In this document: positions 35,550 to 43,916 of the stretch, one piece after another
Numbering within the stretch: the first letter of the stretch is position 1
Layout: each line of letters begins with the position of its first letter
NCBI RefSeq assembly: GCF_016908525.1
Contig: NZ_JAFBEB010000003.1
Location: forward strand, 62,001-126,000
Direction of reading: 5' to 3'
Length of the DNA stretch: 64,000 nt
DNA from: Brevibacillus fulvus
GTDB taxonomy: Bacteria; Bacillota; Bacilli; Brevibacillales; Brevibacillaceae
Translations under genes and position numbers: made by a program
Notes under the pieces: model-generated
What the model saw: only the letters and a program-made list of their open reading frames with translations
Database searches by the model: none
Told to the model about the DNA's origin: nothing

Positions 35550-36852
35550 AGATTTGAAAATCTTGCAAAAAAAAATTCGGAAACTGCATGCAAAAGGTTG
35601 TTTCCAGCAAAAAACGGTACTTTTGTTTGGCGCAGCCACGATTGCAAAGACATTAAAGGATTGTCTTCTTGAGCACGGTGTTCATGTCAGCGGAATCATC
35701 GACAATGATCCAAACAAGATCGGCAAAAATTGTCTGGGGATCAAGGTGCAGAAACCCGAGGATCTGTTGAAAGGGGATATCAGCAACACAGTGATTGTTT
35801 TCTCCTCTCTGTATCAGAAGGAAATGACCCATCAGTTGCGCAAACTCGGTTTCCAGGACCAGCAAATTTTGAATGTCAGTTTGAAGGATTCTTTTTCCGA
35901 TGAATCGCTGCCAAGCATGATCCGGTACGGGTTACATGTCATTCAAGGGCACCGGTACTATAAGCAAATCAGAAAAAAATATTCGCAAGATCATAAAATT
36001 TTTGTATGTCCTTACACCGGGACGGGAGATGTTTATCTCGTCGGATTGTATTTTTATCAATATCTCCGACAAAAGAATATCAACGAGTATGTCTTTGTAG
36101 TTGTCAATCAAGCCTGCAAAAAGGTTGCGCAAATCTTTGGTATCCAAAACATTGAGATCATGCCTTTCAAGTCTGTTGGCAAGATGATCCGTGCCAGACT
36201 GTTTGTCGATGAGTTGGATTCACTGATCATTCTCAACGACAGTTGGACTGCAGTCTATACCAATCCGATTCAATGGCTGAGAGGACATAATGGCTTAAAC
36301 TTTAATGATATGTTTCGGCATTTTGTTTTTGAATTGCCGGACGATGCTACATTTGCGTTTCCGCAAGAGACTGCGGGGGAGCAGGAAGTGTTGCAGATAT
36401 TTGAGGAGAATGGACTGACTCCCGGCAAAACGCTTGTCCTTTCCCCATACTCCAATACGCTGTTTGAACTTCCCCAGCGGTTATGGGAAGTGATTGCCGA
36501 CCACTATCGGGAGCAAGGCTTCTCCGTCTGCACGAACAGCAGCGGACCAAAGGAACCTCCGATAAGCGGAACAACGCCGGTATTCTTTCCATTGACTCAG
36601 GCAAAAGCTTTTACGGATATGGCGGGATATTTCATCGGCGTAAGGAGCGGACTGTGCGATATTGTAAGCCAGTCCAGCTGCAAGAAAGTTGTGTTTTATG
36701 AAAAGGATGGGGTCTTTTTTCAATCCTCGACGTTTGATTATTTTAGTCTCAAGCATATGGGATTGTCCGAAGATGTGTTGGAGATCGAATACAATTATAC
36801 AGATGAGGAAGAAGCGGTGTTGGCAGAGGTTAAGCGGTATTTTTCCCGATAG
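35539..36852 (+). CDS. Two-domain protein: nucleotide-sugar-type Rossmann domain plus glycosyltransferase-9-like domain
   Basis: 437 residues. The N-terminal part (about 20-120) has VLLFGAATIAKTLKDCL and GIIDNDPNKIGKNCLGIKV, as in PglD-like sugar-binding and NeuD-type domains found at the start of many polysaccharide enzymes. The remainder (about 145-437) resembles heptosyltransferase-type GT-B proteins in layout, with FVCPYTGTGDVYLVGLY, LVLSPYSNT and the end motif YFIGVRSGLCDIVSQS, where GT9 proteins place the donor-binding GxGxxH/D. I infer a glycosyl- or headgroup transferase that uses the activated product of this operon. Confidence 0.62.
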   Translation: MLDEDLKILQKKIRKLHAKGCFQQKTVLLFGAATIAKTLKDCLLEHGVHVSGIIDNDPNKIGKNCLGIKVQKPEDLLKGDISNTVIVFSSLYQKEMTHQLRKLGFQDQQILNVSLKDSFSDESLPSMIRYGLHVIQGHRYYKQIRKKYSQDHKIFVCPYTGTGDVYLVGLYFYQYLRQKNINEYVFVVVNQACKKVAQIFGIQNIEIMPFKSVGKMIRARLFVDELDSLIILNDSWTAVYTNPIQWLRGHNGLNFNDMFRHFVFELPDDATFAFPQETAGEQEVLQIFEENGLTPGKTLVLSPYSNTLFELPQRLWEVIADHYREQGFSVCTNSSGPKEPPISGTTPVFFPLTQAKAFTDMAGYFIGVRSGLCDIVSQSSCKKVVFYEKDGVFFQSSTFDYFSLKHMGLSEDVLEIEYNYTDEEEAVLAEVKRYFSR

Positions 36853-36854
36853 CC

Positions 36855-36880
36855 TGAGAGGCAAGATGCCTCTCAATTTT
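36855..36880. terminator. Terminator between the sugar cluster and the methyltransferase gene
   Basis: TGAGAGGCA pairs perfectly with TGCCTCTCA around AGA, followed by ATTTT. It overlaps the original stop codon of the convergent gene. Confidence 0.75.
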
Positions 36881-37717
36881 CGTCCAACGCCGCGATTTTT
36901 TTGGCGATCATTTTCGTCATGGCATGTTTATGCAAAATTCCGGAAGAATTGCAGTCGAACACGATTTCGGCACTTTCCTCAATCAGCCAGTCATGGTAGT
37001 AGCCAAGCAGTTCGCCGGAGTGCCATTGTACGCATTGGGCTCGTTTTCGGGCGGAGGCGCAATGAACGGCTTGTTGACAAACACATTGAACACATGGATG
37101 CCGTCAGGGTTGGTAAACTGCTTGTAGTTGTCGAAAATTCCCTGACGAAATTCCGGTTTGATGTAGTGCAGAACACCGCTGGAAAAAACAATGTCAAAGT
37201 ACGTATCCAAGCGGTAATCCAGGATGTCGGCTTTAAACACATCAATATGCACCCCGACTTTGTCCGCCAGTCGTCTGGTTTTTTCAATCCCTGCGTCGGA
37301 AACATCAAAAGCGCTGACATCGTAACCGTTTCTGGCAAAAAAGACGGCATCTTTCCCCTCGCCGCAACCAATATCCAGCAGTTTCAAATGTTTCACAGGC
37401 GGCATGAGTTGTAAAACTTGATAACATGCCGAGTTTGGCTCCGTTCCCCAGTAATAATCCTCCGTTTTATAAGTTTCTTCATAAATACTGATCAACCGTT
37501 CCTGCGAGGCATAGCCAAGCAGCTTGTCGACACTGACTCCCAAAGTCCTTGACAACAGGGGAAGCAGGGAAATATCCGGCATTGTCTGGGCAGTTTCCCA
37601 CTTGGAGACGGCCTGAAAGGACACCCTGAGTATTTGGGCCAACTCTTCCTGGGTCAACCCTTGCTCCTTTCGGTAAATGCTGATGTTTCTGGCTAATTGT
37701 TCCTTCATACGATTCAC
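36873..37717 (-). pseudogene. XRE helix-turn-helix / SAM-methyltransferase fusion with a frameshift
   Basis: From 37717 the product starts as an XRE repressor domain (NISIYRKEQGLTQEELAQIL, about 1-65) and continues as a class I methyltransferase (LLDIGCGEGKDAVFFARNGY, about 105-230). The frame reads into a stop at 36983. One base shift near 37024-37027 restores the known C-terminus of this family: WHSGELLGYYHDWLIEE and CNSSGILHKHAMTKMIAKK, up to a stop at 36873. So one base was lost (or the sequence has an error). Expression would still give a 244-residue protein lacking about 50 residues. Confidence 0.8.
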
Positions 37718-37911
37718 ACTCCTTTATGTACTCCCATCTTATTGAAGTTGGCCGCCGGGAACAATAACCGCTTGTTTGATTTTTTGCCGAATTCAACCGT
37801 CAGTTGAACAGAGTGCCCTTCGCTGTTGGGGGGGCGATCGTACCACTTTTTTGCAAAAACAGCATGTCTAGTGGAACTCTTTCCAATGAATGCGGGCGCG
37901 GCAGAGAAATC

Positions 37912-37946
37912 TGTACAATACATGTAAATATCTGTATGATACAGAT
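37912..37946 (+). promoter_or_regulatory. marR promoter with palindromic operator over the -10 box
   Basis: TGTACA (37912-37917), 17-base spacer, TATGAT (37935-37940). ATCTGTATGATACAGAT (37930-37946) is a perfect 17-base palindrome covering the -10 box, as expected for a MarR repressor controlling its own operon. Confidence 0.7.
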
Positions 37947-38001
37947 AGACTGCAAGCAGATCCAGGCAAACCGCTTCACGCTGAATCAAGGGGTGAACAG
38001 G

Positions 38002-38454
38002 ATGGAGGAGAAAAAACGGCTTTACTGCGAACAAATTGAGCATGAAGTGATCATGCTGATGAGACGAGCCGATTTTAAGCGTACGATGGCCGGCTCGCCG
38101 CCAACCATGGATCGTTCGGCTTATTTGCTGCTCAAATGGCTGGAGCAGGAGGGCGACGCGGCAATCGGGGAGATCGCGGACGTGTTTCAACTCGATAACT
38201 CGACGATCAGCCGGCAAATTTCATCCCTGGAGAAGAAGGGATGGGCGGAGCGGTATACAGATCCGGCGGATGCGCGAGTCAGCAAGGTACATATCACCGA
38301 AGCGGGCAGAACGACGATCAACGAGGCGAAAGCCCAGCGCCAGGAGATTTACGGGAAACTGCTGGAAGACTGGACAGAAGAGGAATTGCAGACATTTTCC
38401 ACGCTGTTCGCCAGGCTGAATCGCTCGATTGAACGCTACCGCAGGCTGCGTTGA
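38002..38454 (+). CDS. MarR-family transcriptional regulator
   Basis: A 150-residue winged-helix repressor. DNA-binding helices lie in AAIGEIADVFQLDNSTISRQISSLEKKGW, and the wing in RYTDPADARVSKVHITEAG, which has the typical D-x-R. AAGGGGTGA precedes ATG 38002; the frame is open upstream over the promoter, which rules out earlier starts. It heads a three-gene unit with an isochorismatase-like hydrolase and an MFS exporter, and a palindrome covers the promoter. It is probably an autorepressor that responds to a small aromatic compound. Confidence 0.88.
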   Translation: MEEKKRLYCEQIEHEVIMLMRRADFKRTMAGSPPTMDRSAYLLLKWLEQEGDAAIGEIADVFQLDNSTISRQISSLEKKGWAERYTDPADARVSKVHITEAGRTTINEAKAQRQEIYGKLLEDWTEEELQTFSTLFARLNRSIERYRRLR

Positions 38455-38487
38455 ATCATTTCCAAAAATGAAACGGAGGAAATCCAA

Positions 38488-39060
38488 ATGGACCAAACAA
38501 CAGTTGATTTTCAAAAAACGGCATTGGTTTTGATCGATTTGCAAAAAGGTATTGTCAATCCTTTTGGCGGACAGGAGATCGTGGCCAAAGCGGTCAAGCT
38601 GGTTGAGCGCTTTCGGCAAAACAATAGCTTCATCGCTTTTGTCAAGGTCGACTTCCATGATGGGAAGGACGCGCTAAAACCGCTCACCGACCAGCAACCG
38701 GCGGCTGCAGGGGCAAGACCAGTTGACTGGGCGGAATTCGTTCCGGAGCTGGGCGTTGACGAGGCTGATTATGTGGTGACCAAACGGCAATGGGGTGCTT
38801 TTTTCGGTACCGATCTCGATTTGCAGCTGCGGCGAAGAGGAATCGATACGATCGTGCTGCTGGGCATCGCCACCAATATCGGGGTGGAAATGACGGCCAG
38901 GGAAGCGTTCCAGCTTGGCTATCAGCAATATTTCATTACCGACGCGATGAAGTCCGTCACTGCGGAAGAGCATGAAGCCTCCTGCAAATATATTTTCCCG
39001 CGGATCGGCAGACTGCGGACAACGGAACAATTTCTCGCTGAAACGGAAGGATGGAAATGA
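38488..39060 (+). CDS. Isochorismatase-like hydrolase, YwoC-like
   Basis: A 190-residue isochorismatase fold. Asp17 in LVLIDLQKGI and the Lys in VVTKRQWGAFF are in place, but the nucleophile position reads TNIGVEMTA, Gly instead of Cys. True isochorismatases (EntB, PhzD), which cleave a vinyl ether, also lack the Cys, while nicotinamidases need it; this favours ether or acetal hydrolysis. ACGGAGGA precedes the ATG. The following MFS gene overlaps it by 4 bases, as in the ywoC-ywoD pair of B. subtilis. Confidence 0.82.
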   Translation: MDQTTVDFQKTALVLIDLQKGIVNPFGGQEIVAKAVKLVERFRQNNSFIAFVKVDFHDGKDALKPLTDQQPAAAGARPVDWAEFVPELGVDEADYVVTKRQWGAFFGTDLDLQLRRRGIDTIVLLGIATNIGVEMTAREAFQLGYQQYFITDAMKSVTAEEHEASCKYIFPRIGRLRTTEQFLAETEGWK

Positions 39061-40430
39061 CGGCAAGGAAAACAAGCCGGTTCTGGTTTTTGACGGCAGC
39101 CGCTACCGGCGTCATGCTCAACCCATTAAATTCATCGATGATCTCGCTGGCCTTAAACCGCATTCAAACCGATTTTCAGCTCTCGTTTTCGACGGTTTCC
39201 TGGTTGATTTCCGCGTTTTACCTGTCCAGCGTGATCGCCCAGCCGATCATCGGAAAGCTCGGTGATCATTTCGGCAAAAAATTCGTTTTTATGTGCGGCC
39301 TGTTGCTTGTCGCCATTTCTGCGCTCGGCGCCCCGTGGGCTCCGACCTTCATGCTGCTGCTGGTTATGCGATTGCTCCAGTCTGTCGGCAGCAGCGCCAT
39401 CTATCCGGCAGCGATGGGGCTGGTGCGGGGGCATATCCGGGAAAGGCAGGCTTCCGCCTTGGCGGTCATTTCTGTCTTTACGTCAGCTACCGCCGCCCTC
39501 GGTCCGACCATTGGCGGAATTCTCGTCGATTTTGGAGATTGGCCCGCCATTTTTATCATTAATTTTCCGGTCGTGCTGCTCAGTGTCATATTGGGGATGA
39601 TCTATTTTCCGCGGGATGAACGCTCTTCACACAAAGAGCCTTTGACGCGCGTTTTGCGGGATCTGGATATTCCAGGCATCTTGCTGTTTGCCGCCGGGAT
39701 GGCGCTGTTGGTTTGGTTTTTGCTGTCGCTGACGGTCAAGCTGCATCCGTTGTCTGGAATTGGCGGTGCGGTTTTGCTAGGCGTCTTTATTTGGCGGGAA
39801 TGGAACGTGGAACACGCTTTTATCGATATTCGCATGTTTCAAACGAATCAGTCGCTTGGACTCGTCATGGTTCAGTTTATTATGTTGAATATTTTCAATT
39901 ATGCGCTGTTTTTCGGCCTGCCCAGTTATTTCCAGGACGAGTTGCACTTTACGGTGAAAGCGAGCGGGTACATGATGCTGCTTCTGTCTGGTTTTTCCAT
40001 GCTGATTACGCTGTTCGCTGGCAGATGGGTGGACCGCTCCGGCTTCAAGAAACCACTGGTTGCGGGAACTCTCTGCATGCTGGTCGGAGCAATCCTGTTG
40101 GCGACGCTGTTTGTCAGCGCATCGATCCCGGTTATGGCCTGTATCCTCGCTCTGGTTGGAATCAGCTACGGACTTGGCAACATTTCGTTGCAGGCGGCGA
40201 TGGTACAGTTGACACCGCCCGGCATGATCGGCACCACTTCCGGCTTGTTCCAAGCCTCCCGCTACATGGGCTCGATTTTGTCGTCCGTCGCGCTCGGGCT
40301 TGTGTTCAGCCACCAGATCAGCGCCGCGCATTTCCGGGTGCTTGCCTATATTTTGATCGCCGTCAGCGTTTTCAGTTGCCTGGTCAACATGAAACTGCGG
40401 GAAGCGAAACCGGGCTTGCAAACCTCATAA
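39057..40430 (+). CDS. MFS drug exporter, YwoD-like
   Basis: About 457 residues with 12-14 hydrophobic segments. Motif A lies after segment 2 (GKLGDHFGKKFVFMCG) and the drug/proton antiporter motif C region is AALGPTIGGILVDFGDW, so it is a proton-driven exporter of the DHA type. ATG 39057 overlaps the preceding stop (ATGA); an ATG at 39051 is closer to the RBS but badly spaced. Together with MarR and the hydrolase it forms a compact unit for sensing, cleaving and expelling a small molecule. Confidence 0.87.
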   Translation: MTARKTSRFWFLTAAATGVMLNPLNSSMISLALNRIQTDFQLSFSTVSWLISAFYLSSVIAQPIIGKLGDHFGKKFVFMCGLLLVAISALGAPWAPTFMLLLVMRLLQSVGSSAIYPAAMGLVRGHIRERQASALAVISVFTSATAALGPTIGGILVDFGDWPAIFIINFPVVLLSVILGMIYFPRDERSSHKEPLTRVLRDLDIPGILLFAAGMALLVWFLLSLTVKLHPLSGIGGAVLLGVFIWREWNVEHAFIDIRMFQTNQSLGLVMVQFIMLNIFNYALFFGLPSYFQDELHFTVKASGYMMLLLSGFSMLITLFAGRWVDRSGFKKPLVAGTLCMLVGAILLATLFVSASIPVMACILALVGISYGLGNISLQAAMVQLTPPGMIGTTSGLFQASRYMGSILSSVALGLVFSHQISAAHFRVLAYILIAVSVFSCLVNMKLREAKPGLQTS

Positions 40431-40527
40431 CACGAAGGCAGTCATACCATCGGGCACAAAGTGAACGGAAATGTTCCGGTTGATGCAAAACCGGCACAAT
40501 TGCAAAAAGCACGGAGGAGAGGAAACG

Positions 40528-40791
40528 ATGACCATCGGCACGGCAGTTCCCAGAATCGGCGTAGGAGCGGTAATTGTGAACGAGCGCGCGGAGATTTTGT
40601 TGGTCTGGCGCAATCGCCAGCCGGAGAAAGACACATGGAGCATTCCGGGCGGACAGAGAGAGGAACTGCGGGACTCCGCAGTGTGCGCAAAGCTCGTCGG
40701 AAACATCCCTGAGGGGACCTTCCCCATGGGGATTGCCTCGCAAAGACATCGAACAAGCGGACGGGCACGAAACGTTAAGGTCAACCGGTAG
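40528..40791 (+). pseudogene. NUDIX hydrolase remnant
   Basis: GGAGGAGAGG precedes ATG 40528. The protein begins as a NUDIX hydrolase (PRIGVGAVIVNERAEILLVWRN and WSIPGGQREE), i.e. up to the first residues of the NUDIX box, and then continues into unrelated sequence ending at a stop inside the terminator. The REUxEE catalytic helix and the rest of the domain (about 90 residues) are missing, so the gene was cut by a deletion at about 40660. Confidence 0.7.
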
Positions 40792-40814
40792 TTAATGCTG
40801 GTTGACCTTTTTTT
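40778..40814 (+). terminator. Terminator upstream of larE
   Basis: AGGTCAACC pairs perfectly with GGTTGACCT, followed by seven T residues. Between it and larE (40815-40969) no gene is evident. Confidence 0.88.
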
Positions 40815-40969
40815 GGCGACTGCGCAAGCGTGCCGCTTTGCTCCTCTTGAAAGGCAGTTCGACGTTACACCAGCCGGTCTTCCCGGAAGTTAAAAAGTCG
40901 TGCAAACGCTTTCTCATCTTCCGGTGATAAGTTTTCGACAGCCACATATCAGTATAGAGGGGGGGAAAT

Positions 40970-41788
40970 ATGATCGAGGAAAAACTGGAAAAGTTAGCGG
41001 AAATCTTGAAAGGCATGGAAAAAGTGATCGTCGCTTTCTCCGGCGGAGTGGACAGCACCTTCTTATTGAAAATCGCAGCAGACGTGCTCGGCAAGGAGAA
41101 CGTGCTGGCTGTTACCGCCGATTCGGAGACGTATCCGCGGGAAGAATTGGCAGAAGCGCGCCGATTGGCGCAAATGATCGGGATTCGCCATGAAGTGATC
41201 CAAACGTCAGAACTGCAAATCCCCGGCTACACGGAGAATACGCGTGATCGCTGCTATTTTTGCAAAAAAAATTTGTTTGAAAACTTGCTCCCGTTGCTGA
41301 AAGCGCATGGCTATCACAATATCGCCTTCGGCCTGATTGCCGATGATCTGGGCGAACACCGGCCCGGGACCCGCGCCGCTGCGGAATTGGGGGTACGCGG
41401 TCCGCTGCAGGAAGCTAACTTGTATAAAAGCGAGATTCGCGAATTGTCGCAAGCGCTCGGGTTGCCGACCTGGAACAAACCTTCCCTGGCCTGTTTGTCT
41501 TCCCGCATCGCCTATGGCGAACAAATTACGCTCGAGAAGTTGAATCGGGTAGATCAAGCGGAACGGTTTATCCGTTCGCTGGGAATCCGTCAAGTGCGCG
41601 TCCGTACGCATCAGGAGTTGGCGCGAATTGAAGTGGAACCGGCAGATCTGCCGATTTTGCTGGAGCGGCATCAACAGGTGTATCAGCAATTGCGGCAAAT
41701 AGGCTATCTCTACGTCACGCTTGATCTTTTCGGTTACCAAAGCGGGAGCATGAACCAGTTGCTGCGCAGGGAGACGAGGGCGACCTAA
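40970..41788 (+). CDS. larE: ATP-dependent sacrificial sulfur transferase LarE
   Basis: A 272-residue PP-loop enzyme. AFSGGVDSTFLLKIA is the ATP pyrophosphatase motif; RDRCYFCKKNLF and KPSLACLSSRIAYG carry the family cysteines, and Cys175 in the latter aligns with the Cys that LarE of Lactiplantibacillus gives up as sulfur donor. LarE thiolates the bis-carboxylated nicotinic acid mononucleotide in making the nickel-pincer nucleotide. GAGGGGGGG precedes the ATG. larB follows 40 bases later. An extra Cys pair upstream leaves open a [4Fe-4S]-type variant of the chemistry. Confidence 0.9.
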   Translation: MIEEKLEKLAEILKGMEKVIVAFSGGVDSTFLLKIAADVLGKENVLAVTADSETYPREELAEARRLAQMIGIRHEVIQTSELQIPGYTENTRDRCYFCKKNLFENLLPLLKAHGYHNIAFGLIADDLGEHRPGTRAAAELGVRGPLQEANLYKSEIRELSQALGLPTWNKPSLACLSSRIAYGEQITLEKLNRVDQAERFIRSLGIRQVRVRTHQELARIEVEPADLPILLERHQQVYQQLRQIGYLYVTLDLFGYQSGSMNQLLRRETRAT

Positions 41789-41828
41789 TTTACCGCGTTC
41801 TTTTACCAAGCGGTTAGCAGGAGGTTTT

Positions 41829-42509
41829 ATGGAAAAGTTTGAAGATTTGGGCTTCTGCAAAGTCGATTTTGATCGGGAAAAACGGACTGGTTATCCGGAA
41901 GTGATCTATGGTGAAAACAAAACGGTAGAACAGATGATTGAGATTATGTCCAGACTTCTTTACGCCCATGGCAAAGCTATGATCACCAGACTGTCCGCGG
42001 ATAAAGCGGAAGAGCTGCTGGACGTTTTTCCGGCGGCCAAATATGATGCGGTCGCGCGAATCCTGACCTATGGCGTTGCCGATCCGGTCAAGTTTGGCAA
42101 AGTGCTGGTGGTTTGTGCGGGAACGTCCGATCTGCCAGTGGCCGAAGAAGCAGTTTTGACCTTGGAGTGGATGGGCTGCCGTGTCGACCGGTTGTACGAT
42201 GTTGGCGTCGCCGGACTTGATCGGCTGTTGGCCCACAAGGAGGCGATTCAGCAAGCAAGCGTGTTGATTGTCGTCGCCGGGATGGAAGGGGCTCTGGCCA
42301 GTGTGGTCGCCGGAATGGTCAAACGCCCGGTGATCGCTGTACCGACCTCGGTTGGCTATGGCGCCCACTTCGCTGGCATCACTCCGCTGCTGGCGATGCT
42401 CAGTTCCTGCGCATCGGGCATGAGTGTCGTCAATATCGACAATGGCTATGGCGCAGCTTGCCAGGCTGCCTTAATTTTACGGCTGGCAGCAGAGGGGGCG
42501 GAAACATGA
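41829..42509 (+). CDS. larB: Nickel-pincer cofactor biosynthesis protein LarB
   Basis: A 226-residue PurE-like protein that carboxylates and hydrolyses nicotinic acid adenine dinucleotide, the first step of the cofactor. Seen: the N-terminal segment GYPEVIYGENKTVEQM, VVCAGTSDLPVAEEA and the glycine-rich VIAVPTSVGYGAHFAGITPLL typical of this family. CAGGAGG precedes the ATG. Its stop overlaps the larC start (ATGA), so LarB and LarC are made together. Confidence 0.92.
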   Translation: MEKFEDLGFCKVDFDREKRTGYPEVIYGENKTVEQMIEIMSRLLYAHGKAMITRLSADKAEELLDVFPAAKYDAVARILTYGVADPVKFGKVLVVCAGTSDLPVAEEAVLTLEWMGCRVDRLYDVGVAGLDRLLAHKEAIQQASVLIVVAGMEGALASVVAGMVKRPVIAVPTSVGYGAHFAGITPLLAMLSSCASGMSVVNIDNGYGAACQAALILRLAAEGAET

Positions 42510-43813
42510 ATGTGCTTTACCTGGACTGCCAATCCGGCATCTCCGGTGACATGACCTTGTCCGCCCTGCTCGATTTGGGAGCGGACGCGAATTATATTAC
42601 GGAACAGTTGAGAGCGCTGCCAATCGATCCGTTTCGCCTTGAACTGCAAGACGTGAACAAAAGCGGGATCATGGCCAAACAACTCACGATCAGATTTGAA
42701 GACACACCCGATTGCGCTGCACAACATCATGCGCACGATCACCACCACCACCACCATCACCACCACCACAGCCACGACCATGAACATTCCCACCATCATC
42801 ACCCGCATCGTCGCGCCTCCTCGATCATCGCCATGATTGAACAGTCTGATCTCCCTTCCCGCGTAAAACAGCGCAGCAAAGCGATTTTTGAGGTGATTGC
42901 GCAGGCGGAAGGGAAAATTCACGGGATTGCCGCGCAAGATGTCCATTTTCACGAAGTCGGGGCGATGGACTCGATTATCGACATTATTGGCAGTTGTCTG
43001 GCGCTGGAAGATTTGCAAATTGATCAGATCATCTGCTCCCCTGTGCCGACCGGTCACGGAAAAGTCAGGATGGCCCACGGGCTCTATCCCATTCCGGCGC
43101 CGGCTACCGCAGAATTGTTAACAGGAGTGCCGCTGCTTGCATTTGATGTAGAAGGCGAACTGACGACACCAACCGGGGCAGGGTTTGTCAAAGCGTTGGC
43201 AAGCGAGTTTGGCCCCATGCCGGCCTTGACGATGAAAAAGATCGGATACGGTGCGGGAAAAAAACATTTTGCCCATCCCAATGTATTGCGGGCGATTTTG
43301 TTGCAAGACCAGCACCGGATCAAGCGGGAAAGGGTGGTGGTGCTCGAATGCCAAATTGACGACATGACGGGAGAAAGCTACGGATATTTGCTGGAAAGGC
43401 TTTTGGCCGAAGGGGCGCTGGATGTGTATTATACGCCGGTCGTGATGAAGAAAAGCCGCCCCGGTGTGTTGATTACGGTCTTAACCACGCCGGATCGAAG
43501 CAGTCAGTTGGAGCAACTCTTGTTTAGCGAGACGACGACCTTTGGGGTAAGAAGGGCGGAATGGAGCAGAATTGCGCTGCGACGCTGCTTTCAGCGGGTA
43601 GCGACCGTCTACGGAGATGTGTTGGTCAAAGTTGCTTATGACGCAGAGAAGATTTACCAAATCGCACCCGAATATGAAGAGGCCAAAAAAATCGCCCTGA
43701 CCTGCCAGCTTCCGCTCGCGGAAGTATATTTCCAGATTCGGTTGGCCGCGGTTCAACAGCTGTCTGTACGCGAACTGGCATCACGTTTGGCGGAAAGCGA
43801 AAACATGGTTTGA
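42506..43813 (+). CDS. larC: Nickel-insertion enzyme LarC, with long His-rich insert
   Basis: A 435-residue uninterrupted LarC, the CTP-dependent enzyme that inserts nickel into the pincer nucleotide. It starts NVLYLDCQSGISGDMTLSAL, contains FHEVGAMDSIIDIIG and CQIDDMTGESYGY, and ends in the C-terminal domain with SRPGVLITVL and TTFGVRRAEW. Residues about 73-102 form a stretch with some 20 His, likely a nickel store or delivery site. In L. plantarum larC is read through a programmed frameshift; here no shift is needed. The gene is the last of larEBC; a cre-like box follows. Confidence 0.93.
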   Translation: MNVLYLDCQSGISGDMTLSALLDLGADANYITEQLRALPIDPFRLELQDVNKSGIMAKQLTIRFEDTPDCAAQHHAHDHHHHHHHHHHSHDHEHSHHHHPHRRASSIIAMIEQSDLPSRVKQRSKAIFEVIAQAEGKIHGIAAQDVHFHEVGAMDSIIDIIGSCLALEDLQIDQIICSPVPTGHGKVRMAHGLYPIPAPATAELLTGVPLLAFDVEGELTTPTGAGFVKALASEFGPMPALTMKKIGYGAGKKHFAHPNVLRAILLQDQHRIKRERVVVLECQIDDMTGESYGYLLERLLAEGALDVYYTPVVMKKSRPGVLITVLTTPDRSSQLEQLLFSETTTFGVRRAEWSRIALRRCFQRVATVYGDVLVKVAYDAEKIYQIAPEYEEAKKIALTCQLPLAEVYFQIRLAAVQQLSVRELASRLAESENMV

Positions 43814-43833
43814 GCATATCAAACACCTCGAAA

Positions 43834-43847
43834 TGTATGCGCTTACA
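43834..43847 (+). promoter_or_regulatory. cre-like box before the first TRAP operon
   Basis: TGTATGCGCTTACA differs from the CcpA consensus TGWAANCGNTNWCA at one position. It lies 70 bases before dctP, so CcpA could repress the operon when preferred sugars are present. Confidence 0.6.
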
Positions 43848-43916
43848 ATCGGTCGGTAACTTTTCGGCATGATCCGAAACTCGGTTTGACAATGTAAAAC
43901 GGAAAGAAGGGTGACG

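Noticed and set aside
40815-40969. Short minus-strand coding scrap ending LSPEDEKAFARLFNFREDRLV
   Set aside because: The composition looks protein-like, but the frame is only about 25 codons and cannot be assigned; perhaps a gene tail left by deletion.
42740-42811. CAC/CAT-rich stretch as a simple-sequence repeat
   Set aside because: It is fully coding as the His-rich part of LarC, so not annotated as a separate repeat.
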